NCBI RefSeq assembly: GCF_037975245.1
Contig: NC_092580.1
Location: 19,518,501 to 19,582,500 of the forward strand
Direction of reading: 5' to 3'
Source of the DNA: Apostichopus japonicus
Taxonomy: Eukaryota > Echinodermata > Holothuroidea > Aspidochirotida > Stichopodidae
Length of the DNA stretch: 64,000 bases
Shown here: one piece after another, positions 1 through 11,600 of the stretch
Position numbering within the stretch: position 1 is the first letter of the stretch
Layout of the letters: every line of letters begins with the position of its first letter
The notes under the pieces: generated by a model
Seen by the model: only the letters and a program-made list of their open reading frames with translations
Database searches by the model: none
Told to the model about the DNA's origin: nothing
Made by a program: the position numbers and the translations under genes

Positions 1-893
1 ATTCTCTTGAAAGAACAGACCGTGTAACCAAGCAGTCAGGTGAGAAGCTGTCGATAACTTACAAGAGGTATCATGGAATACCCTTGGTGCAGTTATTTGG
101 CCTAGATTTTGTATAATTGGCTTATAACTGTAGACATGACCCTCATCTTGCGGCTAACACGGGAAATAGCAACTCGGTAACATGAATCACACTCGTCAAA
201 GATTGCATGCATGGATCAGCAAAGAAATTCACCTTGTGAGAAATATATTACGTAATGCCCAAGACAGAGATTTGTTGATCCAGATGTTGATTGGTTGATT
301 GTTGTAAATAAACAGAAGCAAACTGGAAGCAGTGAGAATATTTGCAGTTTTGTTAAGAATCTTTGCAAAGCTGCCAAACCTAGCATTTTGTACAGGATCA
401 GTACTGGTGGACCATTTTGCCCTGAAAATAGAAAAATGCCAAAAGCTGTAATAATAGTAATATAGATGTCATAAATAGACATGGCAGTGGTAAGACTTAA
501 CTCAAACTGACCTAATTTTGCATCTATAATCAACCCAATATTATACCTGCTATTTGATTGGTTCAACAATGGATTAATTTGGATCATGAGCTTTATTCTG
601 AACAGTGCGAGGACTTGTCTGTAAGTAGCGAGGGTTCCATGTGCAAATGCACAAGCATATGCACACTGGGTTTATATGAAATATGCTGGTTTTAAGACTA
701 AAAAAATGTTGTGAAGATTATCCTTGGCTAACCGAGTTAACCTCTCATAATAATAAGGTTTTAAAAAAAAAATGAATAAATAAACATATTTACAAAGGCA
801 AGGACACAATATAGAGATTTACTAAGCAGTAATCATTCATTATATTAACTTTCACCAGATTCTGATTGGCTATATACATCATTTTAATCACAG
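1..893. other. NEDD1 intron, left-edge portion
   Basis: This is the upstream flank of the first visible NEDD1 exon and ends at a good acceptor, with AG at 892-893. I found no second exon, no known repeat and no RNA gene in it. The 123-residue minus-strand ORF across it has no recognisable family signature. Confidence 0.6.
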
Positions 894-1119
894 ATATTGA
901 TCATGGGAGGGGTACCTCACCACAGTTAGGTTTGACAGATGGCTCCTCCATGCAAGCAAGCTCTGATGATCCTCAGAGGAGCGCCACTGCAGTAGTAGTA
1001 CAGCAGGGCTCCAGAGAAGTTGCTGTAGCGACAGGGAGAACACAAGGTGGTCCACTGCCTGAAACATTCCAAGCAGAATTTATCAGAAACATGATCGAAG
1101 ATTGCCTGGAAGATTTTAA
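894..1119 (+). CDS. NEDD1: NEDD1 exon, third from last
   Basis: The acceptor is at 892-893 (tcacag) and the donor GTGAGT starts at 1120. The exon begins with a one-base carry-in (phase 1) and ends in phase 2. It encodes a Ser/Gln/Gly-rich linker, then the start of the helical domain (FIRNMIEDCLEDF). An upstream in-frame ATG at 866 lies on the intronic side of the acceptor and is not taken as a start. Confidence 0.8.
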
Positions 1120-2666
1120 GTGAGTTGTTAAAATATGTGTTTTAAGTTGTTTAAAGCTTCAGGTGTCGTACATATTTGAGTCATTTCCTTACAGATCAAT
1201 CACCAATTTCTCGTGGTCTGACAATCGGTAAGCAAATGACTAATTATGGAATCATTAAGTCGGAACAAACACTATTCAAAATATCTCTAAAGTTATTCTG
1301 GTCAAGTGTAAGAATTGTCTCAATAATTTACATTAACAACTGGGGAGGGTGGGGGGGGGGGGGCTGTTTGTAGTTTTCTTGAAAAATTGCTTCCCATCCA
1401 GTGTGATCAGGGTTCATGGGTAATTCATATAGTCTTGCGTAACACTCTCTTTCTGTGCTCCCTTTCCACCCTCCCTCTCTGGCACTCATCCACCATCAGC
1501 CTGAACGCACAGGAAATGTTTTTCTCTCAGTTTGAATGATATCTTATTCAGCTATGGGCAGATTCTATATATATTTTCTCAACTGTTCTATAAACCTATT
1601 TTTTACCTTCCCCTTATTGTTACTCCACATATTAATTGGAATCACACAATCTATAGTTTCTTTTGTTTGTTTTTAAATCCCTCCCAGCTCTCAGGTAATA
1701 CTTTAATATAAAATTAACTTAAAATAAGACTTTTTCTATATTTCTTTCGTTTATATAGAGCTGACGTTCATCGAGATATTACAAATTTGCAAGTTGAAAT
1801 GTTACGGCAGTTTCAAATACAACAGGTGTGTTCTCAACATTGTTATCTTTAGAATAAGAATGCAGTTCACATTGTGTTCAATGTTTTGCCTATATATTCA
1901 GCTATCATTAGTGTGTTTGAATGGGGGGGGGGGGGGTGAAGGAAACATGCTTGTAACAAATATTTCAGTTTGCTGCCAACCTGCTAATAATATATATATT
2001 TATATATGGTCTATTCGTATAGTAGCATGTGTACAATGTTATCTTAAGCAGTTTGTAAAACTGTCCTGAACTTTTCTATGTAAAGATTAAATTATCAAAT
2101 TAAAATTAACGTGTGAGTAAATCTTACTCATTCATGGTTTTGCTATGGTTTACATCTGAATGTTACCTGATAGACCTTTAGTCGGTGAACTTATTGATAT
2201 TCAGTATTTCCTGGTGTGAATGTTGAAATGTCAGAATTGGTGGGTGAGGGAGGGGAGGGGGTAGGGTGGAACATTCTAAACTGAAATCTGGTAGTAGTTG
2301 CCTGTACTTTCCTAAAGGCCAAACAACTACCATATATGTTGCTATGTTTGGGACATATCCTTGTTTAAAGGTCACATCCCTGGGTTACCTATTTGTCAAA
2401 TGTGTGATGTCATAATAAAACTAGTAGGTAATATTTTCCCTTTCTGTTTCTTATTCATTCTTGTTTTTCAAGATGAATGTAAAATAATCAGTATTTTGAG
2501 CTAAGTTAATACTACTAAATGATTTTCATGGTTTCATGATATTTTGTGCCTCCCTTTGCAGAATGAAATACAACAGCTGTTAAAGAAATACTCAGTTAAC
2601 GAAGAACTTTTAACAGAAGTCGAGAGACTCCGTGAGGAAAACAAGAGGCTAAAATCAACGTTTTGA
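894..2666 (+). CDS. NEDD1: NEDD1 (gamma-tubulin ring complex targeting factor), C-terminal exons, 5' truncated
   Basis: Three coding exons (894-1119, 1759-1825, 2562-2666) join in phase and end at TGA 2664-2666, giving about 133 C-terminal residues. The joined helical tail contains EFIRNMIEDCLEDF, then HRDITNLQVEML, then YSVNEELLTEVERLREENKR. Recalled vertebrate NEDD1 tails have the same blocks in the same order and at the same distance from the stop. In vertebrates this C-terminal helical region binds gamma-tubulin complex components, while the N-terminal WD40 propeller targets centrosomes and spindles; the propeller should lie left of the window. The segment before the helices (about residues 1-55 of the visible part) is low-complexity Ser/Thr/Gln-rich. 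The gene lies head-to-tail with GRIP, about 5.9 kb upstream of it. Identification rests on remembered family sequence and is strong for the last 60 residues. Confidence 0.85.
1120..1758 (+). other. NEDD1 intron
   Basis: A 639-bp intron with a 13-G run at 1351-1363. I see no other feature in it. Confidence 0.7.
1759..1825 (+). CDS. NEDD1: NEDD1 exon, second from last
   Basis: The acceptor is at 1757-1758 and the donor GTGTGT starts at 1826. One base completes the split Lys codon from the previous exon; 22 codons follow (ADVHRDITNLQVEMLRQFQI...). The exon ends in phase 0. The HRDI-NLQVEM motif is the most diagnostic NEDD1 signature in the window. Confidence 0.88.
1826..2561 (+). other. NEDD1 last intron
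   Basis: A 736-bp intron with a 14-G run at 1923-1936, a short AT repeat near 1990 and a G-rich patch near 2245-2270. I see no coding signal. Confidence 0.7.
2562..2666 (+). CDS. NEDD1: NEDD1 last coding exon
   Basis: The acceptor is at 2560-2561 after a T-rich tract. The exon has 35 codons including TGA and encodes a charged amphipathic helix, LLTEVERLREENKRLKSTF at the C-terminus. Human NEDD1 ends with a closely similar ERLREENKRL segment a few residues from its stop. Confidence 0.88.
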   Translation, partial: NEIQQLLKKYSVNEELLTEVERLREENKRLKSTF

Positions 2667-3833
2667 CGAGGTTTTTAGCATTTTGGATTAATTTATTTCG
2701 AGATGTAGGAATCTACGCCACATGCATCCTGTGTGTCATCATACACCAGTATGGAATGCTGAGATTAGCTGAAACGACAAGATCCGCAGGCTGCTGTTCC
2801 CATGGAAAACATTCTCCTAAAATCATGGCTAAACCAGTAGTAGGACAGCTGTCTTCAATGATGGAGCTTAGGTTTTCTGGTTGCAATTGCCAGGTTCCTC
2901 CAAGTAGCATCTCAGAATTTTGTTCTCTCTCCCTTGAGGATTTTTCTCCTGCTTTGAGAAAGTTGTTTATTGTTTTTTTTTTTTTAAATTGTTCTCACCT
3001 GTGTGAGACTTTTTCAGAGCCAATGGAACAGTTGTAGAAGATCAGTGAGGCAATTAATAGTCTTAAAAGAAACAGATGCCTTAAATTTCACAAAAAGGCT
3101 AAATTTGCTGCTAGTGCTAAGCACATTAATATTCGATTATTATATGGTAGAAATGGTCTGAACTTAGACTCACTGTATAGAGAAGATCTGGTTATATCAC
3201 AGCTGGTGAATTTGTACAGCAGAATTCCTCACCATTTGTGCACAAGTTAACACCAGTTCTCTTGCTCTGGCAAGGCATGAACTCTGATGTATCTCTCCGT
3301 GTGTCCACTTTTCCATTAATTGCCAGAAGTGTTTCACCAAAATAGGTAACTTCACTGGAAGAAAGTTAACAAATATACCACTAAATTGTCTCAAGCATAT
3401 GTGAAAAGAAGTCCAGTAAGATTAACAGTTCTGTTACTTTGAACCTCTTATGTATCTGTCTGTCTGTCAGTCTATTTGTCTGTTAAATGCCAGAAGCATA
3501 TTGCTTAAAAAGGTAAATTGTTGAAGAGTGGCAACAAATATTGTTGCAAAACTATCTCTCATACATGTAATCCAAAAGTTAGTGAAACTAATGCTGTTTC
3601 TGTGGAACTCTTTTCCACCAATATATGTCTCTCTGTCCGTCCATCTGTCCAATTGCTAAAGGCCCTTAGTCAGTAAAATGGTTAAACATATACGGTATAT
3701 GACAGATTTAATCATATCTCTATATAATTTCAACACATTGTTATGCTTAATCAGTAAGGGTGTACATCTTTAACTCATAATACAGAGGGCTGCAACCCTA
3801 AATATATCAAACTATGCATGCATGCTAGTGTCA

Positions 3834-3839
3834 AATAAA
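3834..3839 (+). terminator. Candidate poly(A) signal for NEDD1
   Basis: AATAAA about 1.17 kb after the NEDD1 stop. It is the first canonical hexamer I noticed downstream on this strand. Its use is inferred. Confidence 0.3.
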
Positions 3840-4965
3840 GGCCTTGAACCTAAAATAACCAACGAATCAAACGTCACCTCAAGATGTAAAATTCATCATG
3901 TTGCTGACTGTGCATGATTTGTTCATGTAATCTGTCCAGCAGCTATTGCCTAGAGAAATGTAAACATTGACTGTTGTTATTGATAGCTGTTACTATGTTA
4001 ACCAAGCAACTAGAACAATGAGTAAAATGATCGTAGAATCAGCAACCTTTTTGAGCGAGATTAAGTCATGTTGGAACAAGACCTGTTGAATTTTTTAAGT
4101 TTTTTGTTATTATGACCTTCTGTTCTGAAGTAGGGAATAATTTATCCAGTATAGCATCACAGAATGCTATACAAAATGGTCAAATTACTATACAATCCCA
4201 AAGATGTATAGCAGTTTGTTTGGTTTTGTTTTTACACAGGAACAGTAGTAGTTTACATGAGACAAACTTTTGAGCCTTCAAAACTGCTACAAAAAATTTG
4301 GACACTAAGTGATTCTCGGTGAAGTTTTATTTGTCAACACCTTGGACTTTTTCTTTAGAATGGACATGAAGCTTTATATGTCTAGCAGTGATAAATATAT
4401 TACATTATGTAGTCTTTATCAGTGGTTAAGTTTCCCTGTTCCCAAACTTGTGATTGAAGAAGAGGGAAAAAAAACTTTTAAATTGTGAGAGAATATCAAG
4501 GAATAAAAAGGACAATTGCTCAAGAAGGACTGTTATTTTAAAGACTTGACTGAAGCAGCAGATGATCTTTCAAAGGTGATATCCATATTTCCTTGGATCA
4601 AAAGACTAAAGATCAGTTGATAGTTAAAGCTGAAATACATTGCTGCTTCCCTTATAGAATCTTTTCTGCAAAGAAACATGTAAATTTTAAGGTGGAACAC
4701 CAACATGCTGATAGTGATATATTTAACAGAACCATGGGAAGAGAAGAGTGGGATGGAATTGGGGAAAGGGGAGGAGGGGAGAAGGGGCAGGGGAGAACTA
4801 GTCAAAAGGTGCATGAGAGCCCTAACTTTCTTTTCAGAAAACTTTCAAAAAGACATTTGCAATTTCATTTTCTGTTATGTTTAAAGATTTGCCAAATCCC
4901 ACCTAAACTTATCCTCCGTTGCTATTTGAAAATTTTATAGTTCGTTGGAACTATATTACATATTG

Positions 4966-5106
4966 ACTTTATATTTAATGCAGATAATATGATTGATACA
5001 TGAACTCTCCATTACTTTATATTTAATGCAGATAATATGATTGATACATGAACTCTCCATTACTTTATATTTAATGCAGATAATATGATTGATACATGAA
5101 CTCTCC
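4966..5106. repeat. 48-bp tandem repeat, three identical copies
   Basis: The unit begins ACTTTATATTTAATGCAG and repeats at 4966, 5014 and 5062. The third copy lacks only the last three bases. The copies are identical as read, so the array is recent or homogenised. Confidence 0.95.
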
Positions 5107-6979
5107 AACAGGAACTTCAAGATTTGTTAATATAACTATTGATTATATAAATTAGCAAGTAGAAGCAATGTTTCTTGTAGTAAAGGAAAGGGAGTTACTG
5201 GTGGAAACAGTAAAATTTGGTAAAAGCTGTGACCACTTTCGAAAATTTGTAAATGGAAAACAAGATATACTCTTCTTGACTGTAGTTTATATTTGTCAAC
5301 ATGGAAAAGATGTTCACTCAAGTTACGATGTCGATCTCTTATTAAATATTGAACATTTTTGTGATGAACTGATGTCACCTAATTATGCTAATGCAGCTGC
5401 TTGATAGAAATCCATTTGATATTTCATAAGTCCATTTCTATGTAGAAGTTTATATTTTCAAGTCACTTTCAGATTTGTCTCAATGAATCCTCTCATGAGC
5501 AGGAGTTTCACAGAGAGAGCCTTTTTTGCTCGATTGATGTGCCTTTTTTTCTGATGGATTGAGTATTCTCTTTGAGTAAAGAGCCATTGAGTAAAAAAAA
5601 AGGTGTTTAGAACACTGCAGAGGATAATATGAAGTACAGCACTCAGTTTAAGACCTGTGTTAAACTGAGGTCATTTGGCTAGAAAAGAGGAAAGTATGAA
5701 ACTGTAATGGGAAATAGAAAGTGAAGATTTGGTCGTCCTGTTTCGGTTGCATATCATTCCTTTCCGTTTGAATCAAGTTTATGCACTCATCATCGATAAG
5801 TGATTTTTGGATTTAGCTCAGTGAATCCTCTCATGGGCAGGAGTCTCGTCAAGTACATACATGTCTGCCATTCACTGTGGAGTATTTTCTACCTAACCGA
5901 GTAACATACAACGTCCACGAGTTCAACGAATAATTATTTCAGATCTGTAGTTAGAGGCAGTTTGTTGTGTTCATATTTCTAGTTACATAATTGCTCCCCA
6001 CTGCTCATGAATTACATTCCAGTATTTGGCAATGTTTCCCTATGATGTAAATTATAAATCTATTCTGGCACCAGCAGTTACAGTCTACTTGATAATTTTG
6101 TCTTTTCACCAATTCAAATATGAAAATTACAGTTTTTGCCATGATTTCTATGGTTTATTAAGTGCAAGTACTCCACTGAATTAGGTTTGTATGTTGTAAA
6201 TTTGTATTAAGCCTTAAGTATAAAGTGTTGACGATTATTATATATTTTTTTTCCTTTTGAAAGTAGTGGACTTGTTGCATGAATTTATTGTGTCGGTGAC
6301 AAGGTAATGGTTCTCTCCAAATATGTCGTGCTTTAATATATTTGGGTATAAACGACCGGAACGTTACACTTACGTTACTTCCCGCTGCATTATAACAAAA
6401 GAGCTATTGTGCATGTACTGTTGAGAGGAAACTATTTCAACCCTTAGCAAATCTACTCAGCTAGTCTAGTCTGATGTGTGAATTTATTCAGATTCATTTT
6501 CAATGACCCTTTATAGTTTTACTACTAAAGCTTTACATAGTGTTGATGTTGCATAGATTACATAGATTAGTCAAGTGATTTCCGTGTTCAGGAAAGCTGC
6601 CTTAGTTCCTTTTTATTTAGCGAGGCTAGAAGCGATTTGTTACGTTTTTGATAGGAATTGAAGAAAACACCTCATGAAAGATTTGAATCCTATAAAGCCC
6701 TGTATCTTGTAAACAATACAGCCAATAGTTTTTTTATTTTTTAATATGTAGTATAGTTCACAAGAAATTTCTGAATATTTTTATGTGACCATTACAACCC
6801 AAATTTATTTCCACAAAAGAAGCCAATTAGATCTTTGTATTTGAACAGTGTCTCGGGGAGGTAATAGAGTTCAAGATATTGTAAGCATATATAGATATAT
6901 ATGCCAAGTGTGCCTAATAAAAATGACTTGTATAGCATGTGAAAAAATGTGTAAATATGCCATAGATTTGGAGTCTTGC

Positions 6980-6989
6980 AATAAATAAA
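6980..6989 (+). terminator. Doubled AATAAA, candidate distal NEDD1 poly(A) site
   Basis: Two overlapping AATAAA hexamers, with T-rich sequence starting about 25 bases downstream. This arrangement suits a distal cleavage site, but no transcript evidence is available. Confidence 0.3.
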
Positions 6990-7372
6990 ATGTATAAAAA
7001 AGGCCATATTACTTGTTTTCTTCTCATTTTGTTTTGCAGCTACATAGGATAGGTATTAGGTAGCTTCTGTTGTGTGTTTTACCCGTGTGTGCCAAGGCAG
7101 ACAATTTAAGTTGAGGTGGGGGGGGGAGGATATTTCTTGAATATTTGCACCGCAAGTCATTCAGCTTGAGAAAGGCGAGAACTTTGCAAAGATGTCAATA
7201 AATGAAGGATGAACAGATATTTATTTCCCTGAATATTTGTAAGAAGCAGGTCTTTTTGACACTGGAAATAGTTATTTGGATGGTCAATCAATTAAAGTTT
7301 GTTTCTGTTATTCACTTCTGATTTGAAAATTAAGGAGACTATAAACTAGATCATAGGATGGTTTCTTCGATC

Positions 7373-7380
7373 ATCTATGG
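7373..7380. repeat. 8-bp target-site duplication, left
   Basis: ATCTATGG directly left of the MITE, repeated exactly at 7716-7723. Confidence 0.9.
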
Positions 7381-7715
7381 CAGGGGTGGGCAACCTTTTT
7401 GAATGAATGGGCCAGATATAAGGAGTGAAAAATTGACTGGGCCGCACCTAACCAACGAGCTGCTGTTGATTTTGATTCCGAGGACTTTCAAGGAATAGGT
7501 GTTCACAAAAACATAATGTTAATACAGTACAGTTGATCATTAATTGGGTTAATAGGCCTACCTGACAGCATCAGTGCCGATAAATTCTAAGCAGCTAGCT
7601 CGTTTTTTGTGATGATGTAAAATAGATTGATTTTATTTCTTTTTCTTGAGATATCTCACAGGCCGCAAAAAAATCACTGACGGGCCGCATGTGGCCCGTA
7701 GGTTGCCCACCCCAG
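7381..7715. mobile_element. hAT-superfamily MITE, 335 bp
   Basis: The left end starts CAGGGGTGGGCAACCT. The right end, read on the minus strand, starts CTGGGGTGGGCAACCT, so the terminal inverted repeats match at 15 of 16 positions. The element is flanked by a perfect 8-bp duplication, the length hAT transposases make. GGGCCGCA-type subterminal motifs (near 7440 and 7682) also fit hAT ends. There is no transposase ORF, so it is non-autonomous. Confidence 0.93.
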
Positions 7716-7723
7716 ATCTATGG
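7716..7723. repeat. 8-bp target-site duplication, right
   Basis: ATCTATGG, an exact copy of 7373-7380. Confidence 0.9.
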
Positions 7724-8588
7724 GATAAAGGTGATCAGTGTTGCATCTAGAAAGTCAGATAATAGTCACCATGCTTATAAATGAGACATAATTGTCTTAC
7801 TCTAACGATCTTCAACGGTTGGGGTGATATGGAAAACCAGCACCTCCTGGATGCATTTGTTAACTTCTAAGTTCTAGCAATGTTTAGCATGCTAAAATAT
7901 GGTGCTCATTACCGTAATGACCTTACAAGCTTGAAGTAGGTGTTTACAGTCGTCAGGTCTTCGGAATGATATTTTCTACGTTACAGTGAGGTTATCGGTA
8001 TCCCCACATTCGGTTAACACAATATTTGCCATAGCATTGACGGTTAAACGGTGACCGGATTCTCTTCACTTGTAATAATTACCATTCTCGACGGTTTTGT
8101 TTCCCTCTTTATGATGTACAGGAAGTCAAAATATATGTGACTAACGTGCCAGAACCAGATTCTCCCTAGGTATAATTAATAACACTGTTTGTGTTACTGT
8201 TCCCTACTATGAAACGCCTTTCCTTATGAAAAACTTAACTAGTTCTGGCAGCAGTCATTGCGATTCTGTTACAAAATAATTATTCGTTGTCAGGAAGCGG
8301 ATGGTTATGGCTTACCGTTCCTACAGCAGAAACGCTTCCTGTGTCTTTGAAAACTTTTGCAGTCAACTTTTTTAACATTTCCGTCAACAAAATCACATGT
8401 CATTCTTCGGCCAATCAAAAGTCCTCCGACAGTTTCTGTGTACTTGGTAGACTATCGTACCTAAGTGACAGAGAACAGCCGCCGCAAAGTTGTCATACTT
8501 TCGAACGGAACAATTATGGAACTAACGACATGAAAAGAACATAGATATATCAGAAAGGCTACTCCGTGACCGTTTAAACATTTTCGGA
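7724..8588 (+). promoter_or_regulatory. Putative GRIP promoter and 5' UTR region
   Basis: This stretch precedes the presumed GRIP start codon and shows noticeably more CG dinucleotides (about 7.97-8.60 kb) than most of the window. That is the usual picture for an unmethylated promoter in a mosaically methylated invertebrate genome. A CCAAT motif lies at 8411-8415. I see no convincing TATA box. An in-frame stop at 8523-8525 closes the reading frame upstream of the ATG at 8589. No transcription start can be placed from sequence alone. Confidence 0.4.
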
Positions 8589-8631
8589 ATGCCTGGACTT
8601 AAACTGTCTTGTTTCAGAGGTGTTAAAGATG
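8589..8631 (+). CDS. GRIP1: GRIP exon 1, putative start exon
   Basis: ATG opens [14 protein letters not shown] and then a phase-1 donor GTAAGC at 8632. Joined to exon 2 it reads ...FRGVKDEEGVPP, resembling vertebrate GRIP amino termini that carry an N-terminal Cys-containing segment followed by K-D-E. Cys-9 could be a palmitoylation site, as in palmitoylated vertebrate GRIP isoforms (inference). An in-frame stop lies 66 bases upstream and there is no intervening in-frame ATG. The 16.5-kb distance to exon 2 makes this a proposal, not a certainty. Confidence 0.6.
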
Positions 8632-11600
8632 GTAAGCCAACTTACGTTACACATAGTGCCAGCAGCAACTCCTCCTACAGTCCTAGGCTAAGTTAGGTCT
8701 AACTTTCCGACTCTGCATAATGTTGTGTTGGTGCCAAATGTGCGATAATATTTGTAAGACTGGCAGGTGTAATTAGGTACAGCCAAACGGTAGACCTAAG
8801 TTAGACCTTGCCTAGAGCCAGTCATAGTATTGATATCGTTATCTCGGTTCCTATCACAAACATTTATTGTTTTGCAAAATAAAACGTGAAATTTGTAGCC
8901 TATGGCTGAATATGCCTAGAGGCTAGACTATAGCCTAGGCGAAAGGAACTGGTGTAGCCTAGGCCTACCAATGTTTGAAATTGTTTTTAGACTGAGTGAC
9001 TGCCATGTTATATAGTTTTCTAACAGTAGCAATGATGCAATTTAAATGAAGTGTTAATGGTGTGTAGTACTTGCAGTGATGTTGTGCCAGGTTGCCGGTT
9101 GCGATGATTGAATTTCAACACGTCCTACATATTTCATTTCATTTATTTTTCCATTTCCTCACAATGTTTATATAATAATAGGACTGTGAAGACAATACCA
9201 TGCAAAGAAAATAATAAGTAATAAATCATATAAAAAAAAAATACATAGGCCTAGGCTAGATTGACTCAGTGAAAGCACAAGTCGAAGTTGCTACACAAGC
9301 ACCAGCCTATGTTACATTCTTGTGTGTATCTAACTGTTATGGCTTTGTTTCTGGCAGCAGGCCTAATTTTCATTTCTATGTTGCTGTGGTCTCTAGAGGA
9401 CATGTTCATTTGTGGCCCATTTGTCCTTCTGTCATTGGATAGGGTCCTATTCCTTTGAATATCAATTGACTCACTAATAATTTTTTCACATGCATTTAAA
9501 GGTACACAAAAAGAAAATTTATGATTTCTTTTACAGAATATGACCAACGCTTACGTGCAAATTAACATTAAACAAATGATATCACTTTCTTTCACACAAG
9601 GTTAAGAAAAACGTATCCACTTGCACCAAGACAAATCTATGCAGATATGTCGAGGTGATAATTATTTTTTGATTGATTTATGATTTTGAGGGAATATAGA
9701 AATCCCTTTAAATAAGAAGATAGCAGGACTGAATAAAATGTTGTTATCACCACAACTTAATCTTCCCCTTGCCTTGCACTGGCATTGGCAAGGGGAGGGG
9801 GGGGGTGGGGCTACATGGAGGCACTTGCACTACCAAAATGTTTGAAAGAACCTAGGAAAAACATAACTTTTTTTATACCATTACTAACAATTATAGATTT
9901 TGGTATAGTTTGAACCTGCTTGGATAGGCACTGCCAGCTTTGTGGTAAGGTAATATAATAAACTTTTGACCATTACCACTGTATTCTGTGTGTAGTAACT
10001 TGTATTTAGAACTGCATTTAGCTATAGAAGTGTAATCAGTATGTGGTGTAAACCCAGAAATTCTCTCATTAAATTGGAAATGAGCTTTGCTTCGCCTTGG
10101 TATTCTGCATGTAGGAATTTGACAAAGGTTGGCTAAAGGATTGCATCTAAAGTGAGATGAAATCACACAATTTATGCAAAGCAGGGGCATCTATCTCATC
10201 AGCAAGCACATTGCTATAACTATATCATTTACAGTAAAATGTCAGAACATTCCTATGAATGGTTTCAAATTTTGCAAAATTAGTGTGCCCTTAGAAGACT
10301 TAAGTAATGGTGGCAATATGTTGAAGGCTACGGAGGTTGAAATTGTATCAGATAATTAAGTTAATTCAATGCCAGCATTTCATCAACTGGTGCATTTCAG
10401 TGAATAATTAGTATTTCATTGTACAGCAACAAATTGTAGGCTTATTATGGTACAACAAATTGGTCACAGAGACTGTTCATCAGCAAGAATAGAACATTCT
10501 AGATCCCTAAAGATATGCAAATGTAGGAACTCCAGCATAAATGTGATCAAGGTTTTAGCCCTTATTCAAAAGATTCTGGTTGTGTTCATCCATTGAACTG
10601 ACACATGAAGGGTTCAAGTTTGGTACTATTGACTCTTTACTTCTTGTTTTTGAAGATGTAAAGTTTTACTTTTCAGTTGTTGAGCCTTAGGTAGCAATTA
10701 ACTCAAGCCTGATATACAAATGAGAATTGTATTTAGTACATGCTCTGAAAGTGTGATAGGTCTAGACTTGGTGTTTATCTGTTTTGAAAAGTAACAGAGT
10801 TTCATAAATTTGTAAACATTGTTGCATTGATTATTAATTAATGTTAGAAAATTAACAATAGATTTCCATCATGTATGTGCACTTGATGATGAGAGAGGAA
10901 ATTCCACATTAAGAAAATTAACAATAGATTTCCATCATTTATGTGCACTTGATGTTGAGAGAGGAAAGTCCACAATCTAATCTCCATGTAGAGCAACATA
11001 TGTACTGTCAAAAGCTTGAATTCATTTGGATGTTATTGCGCAATTAAACTTTGGCAGATGATCACTACATGTATGAATCTAGGAACTCGCTTTTAATATT
11101 GTTACCAAACGACATACTACCCCCTTCCCGAGAAGCATGTGCACTTAACTTCATGCTAGGGTTTCTAGTTTTAACAGTACAATGTATGCCTTATATATTT
11201 CCATGTATCCTCGTTTATTGTATAGGATGATGCATCACTCACTGTCTAGGTTTTGTTTTTTGAAACTTGTTAAGTTTACATTTGAAAGCATTGTTTGTGC
11301 CAATTTAGGCACTTGAGTTGGGTTTCATTACTAACATTATGGACTGTGTAGAACACTTGCCAACAAAACTTTCTGTTTAAGGTACTTGAGTATGCCAGGC
11401 AGATTAAATGTTTCATTCAAACAATAGAATCAGTTCTTGTAGCATGCAGTTTACCGAACTATAGGGAGACAACTATGCTTGTCCCAAATATATGTGTGTG
11501 CAGTATCTGTAAGTGTGATAAACAAGGTTGTCTAGAATCGTAATTGTTCAGAAAATTATTTATTGACTCTCATATATATGGTTAAAAACATGTGTCATTC

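Larger units (their letters stand above)
2667..7372 (+). other. NEDD1 3' UTR and downstream spacer
   Basis: No exon with family resemblance was found here. AATAAA signals occur at 3834-3839, 4502-4507 and 6980-6985; the last is doubled (AATAAATAAA). I cannot say which is used. The stretch contains the 48-bp tandem repeat at 4966-5106. Short ORFs, such as the 78-codon one at 5168-5404, lack recognisable motifs. Confidence 0.5.

Noticed and set aside
866-893. In-frame ATG upstream of the first NEDD1 exon as a start codon
   Set aside because: The region matches an internal NEDD1 exon with a clear acceptor at 892-893; the N-terminal propeller must be encoded further left.
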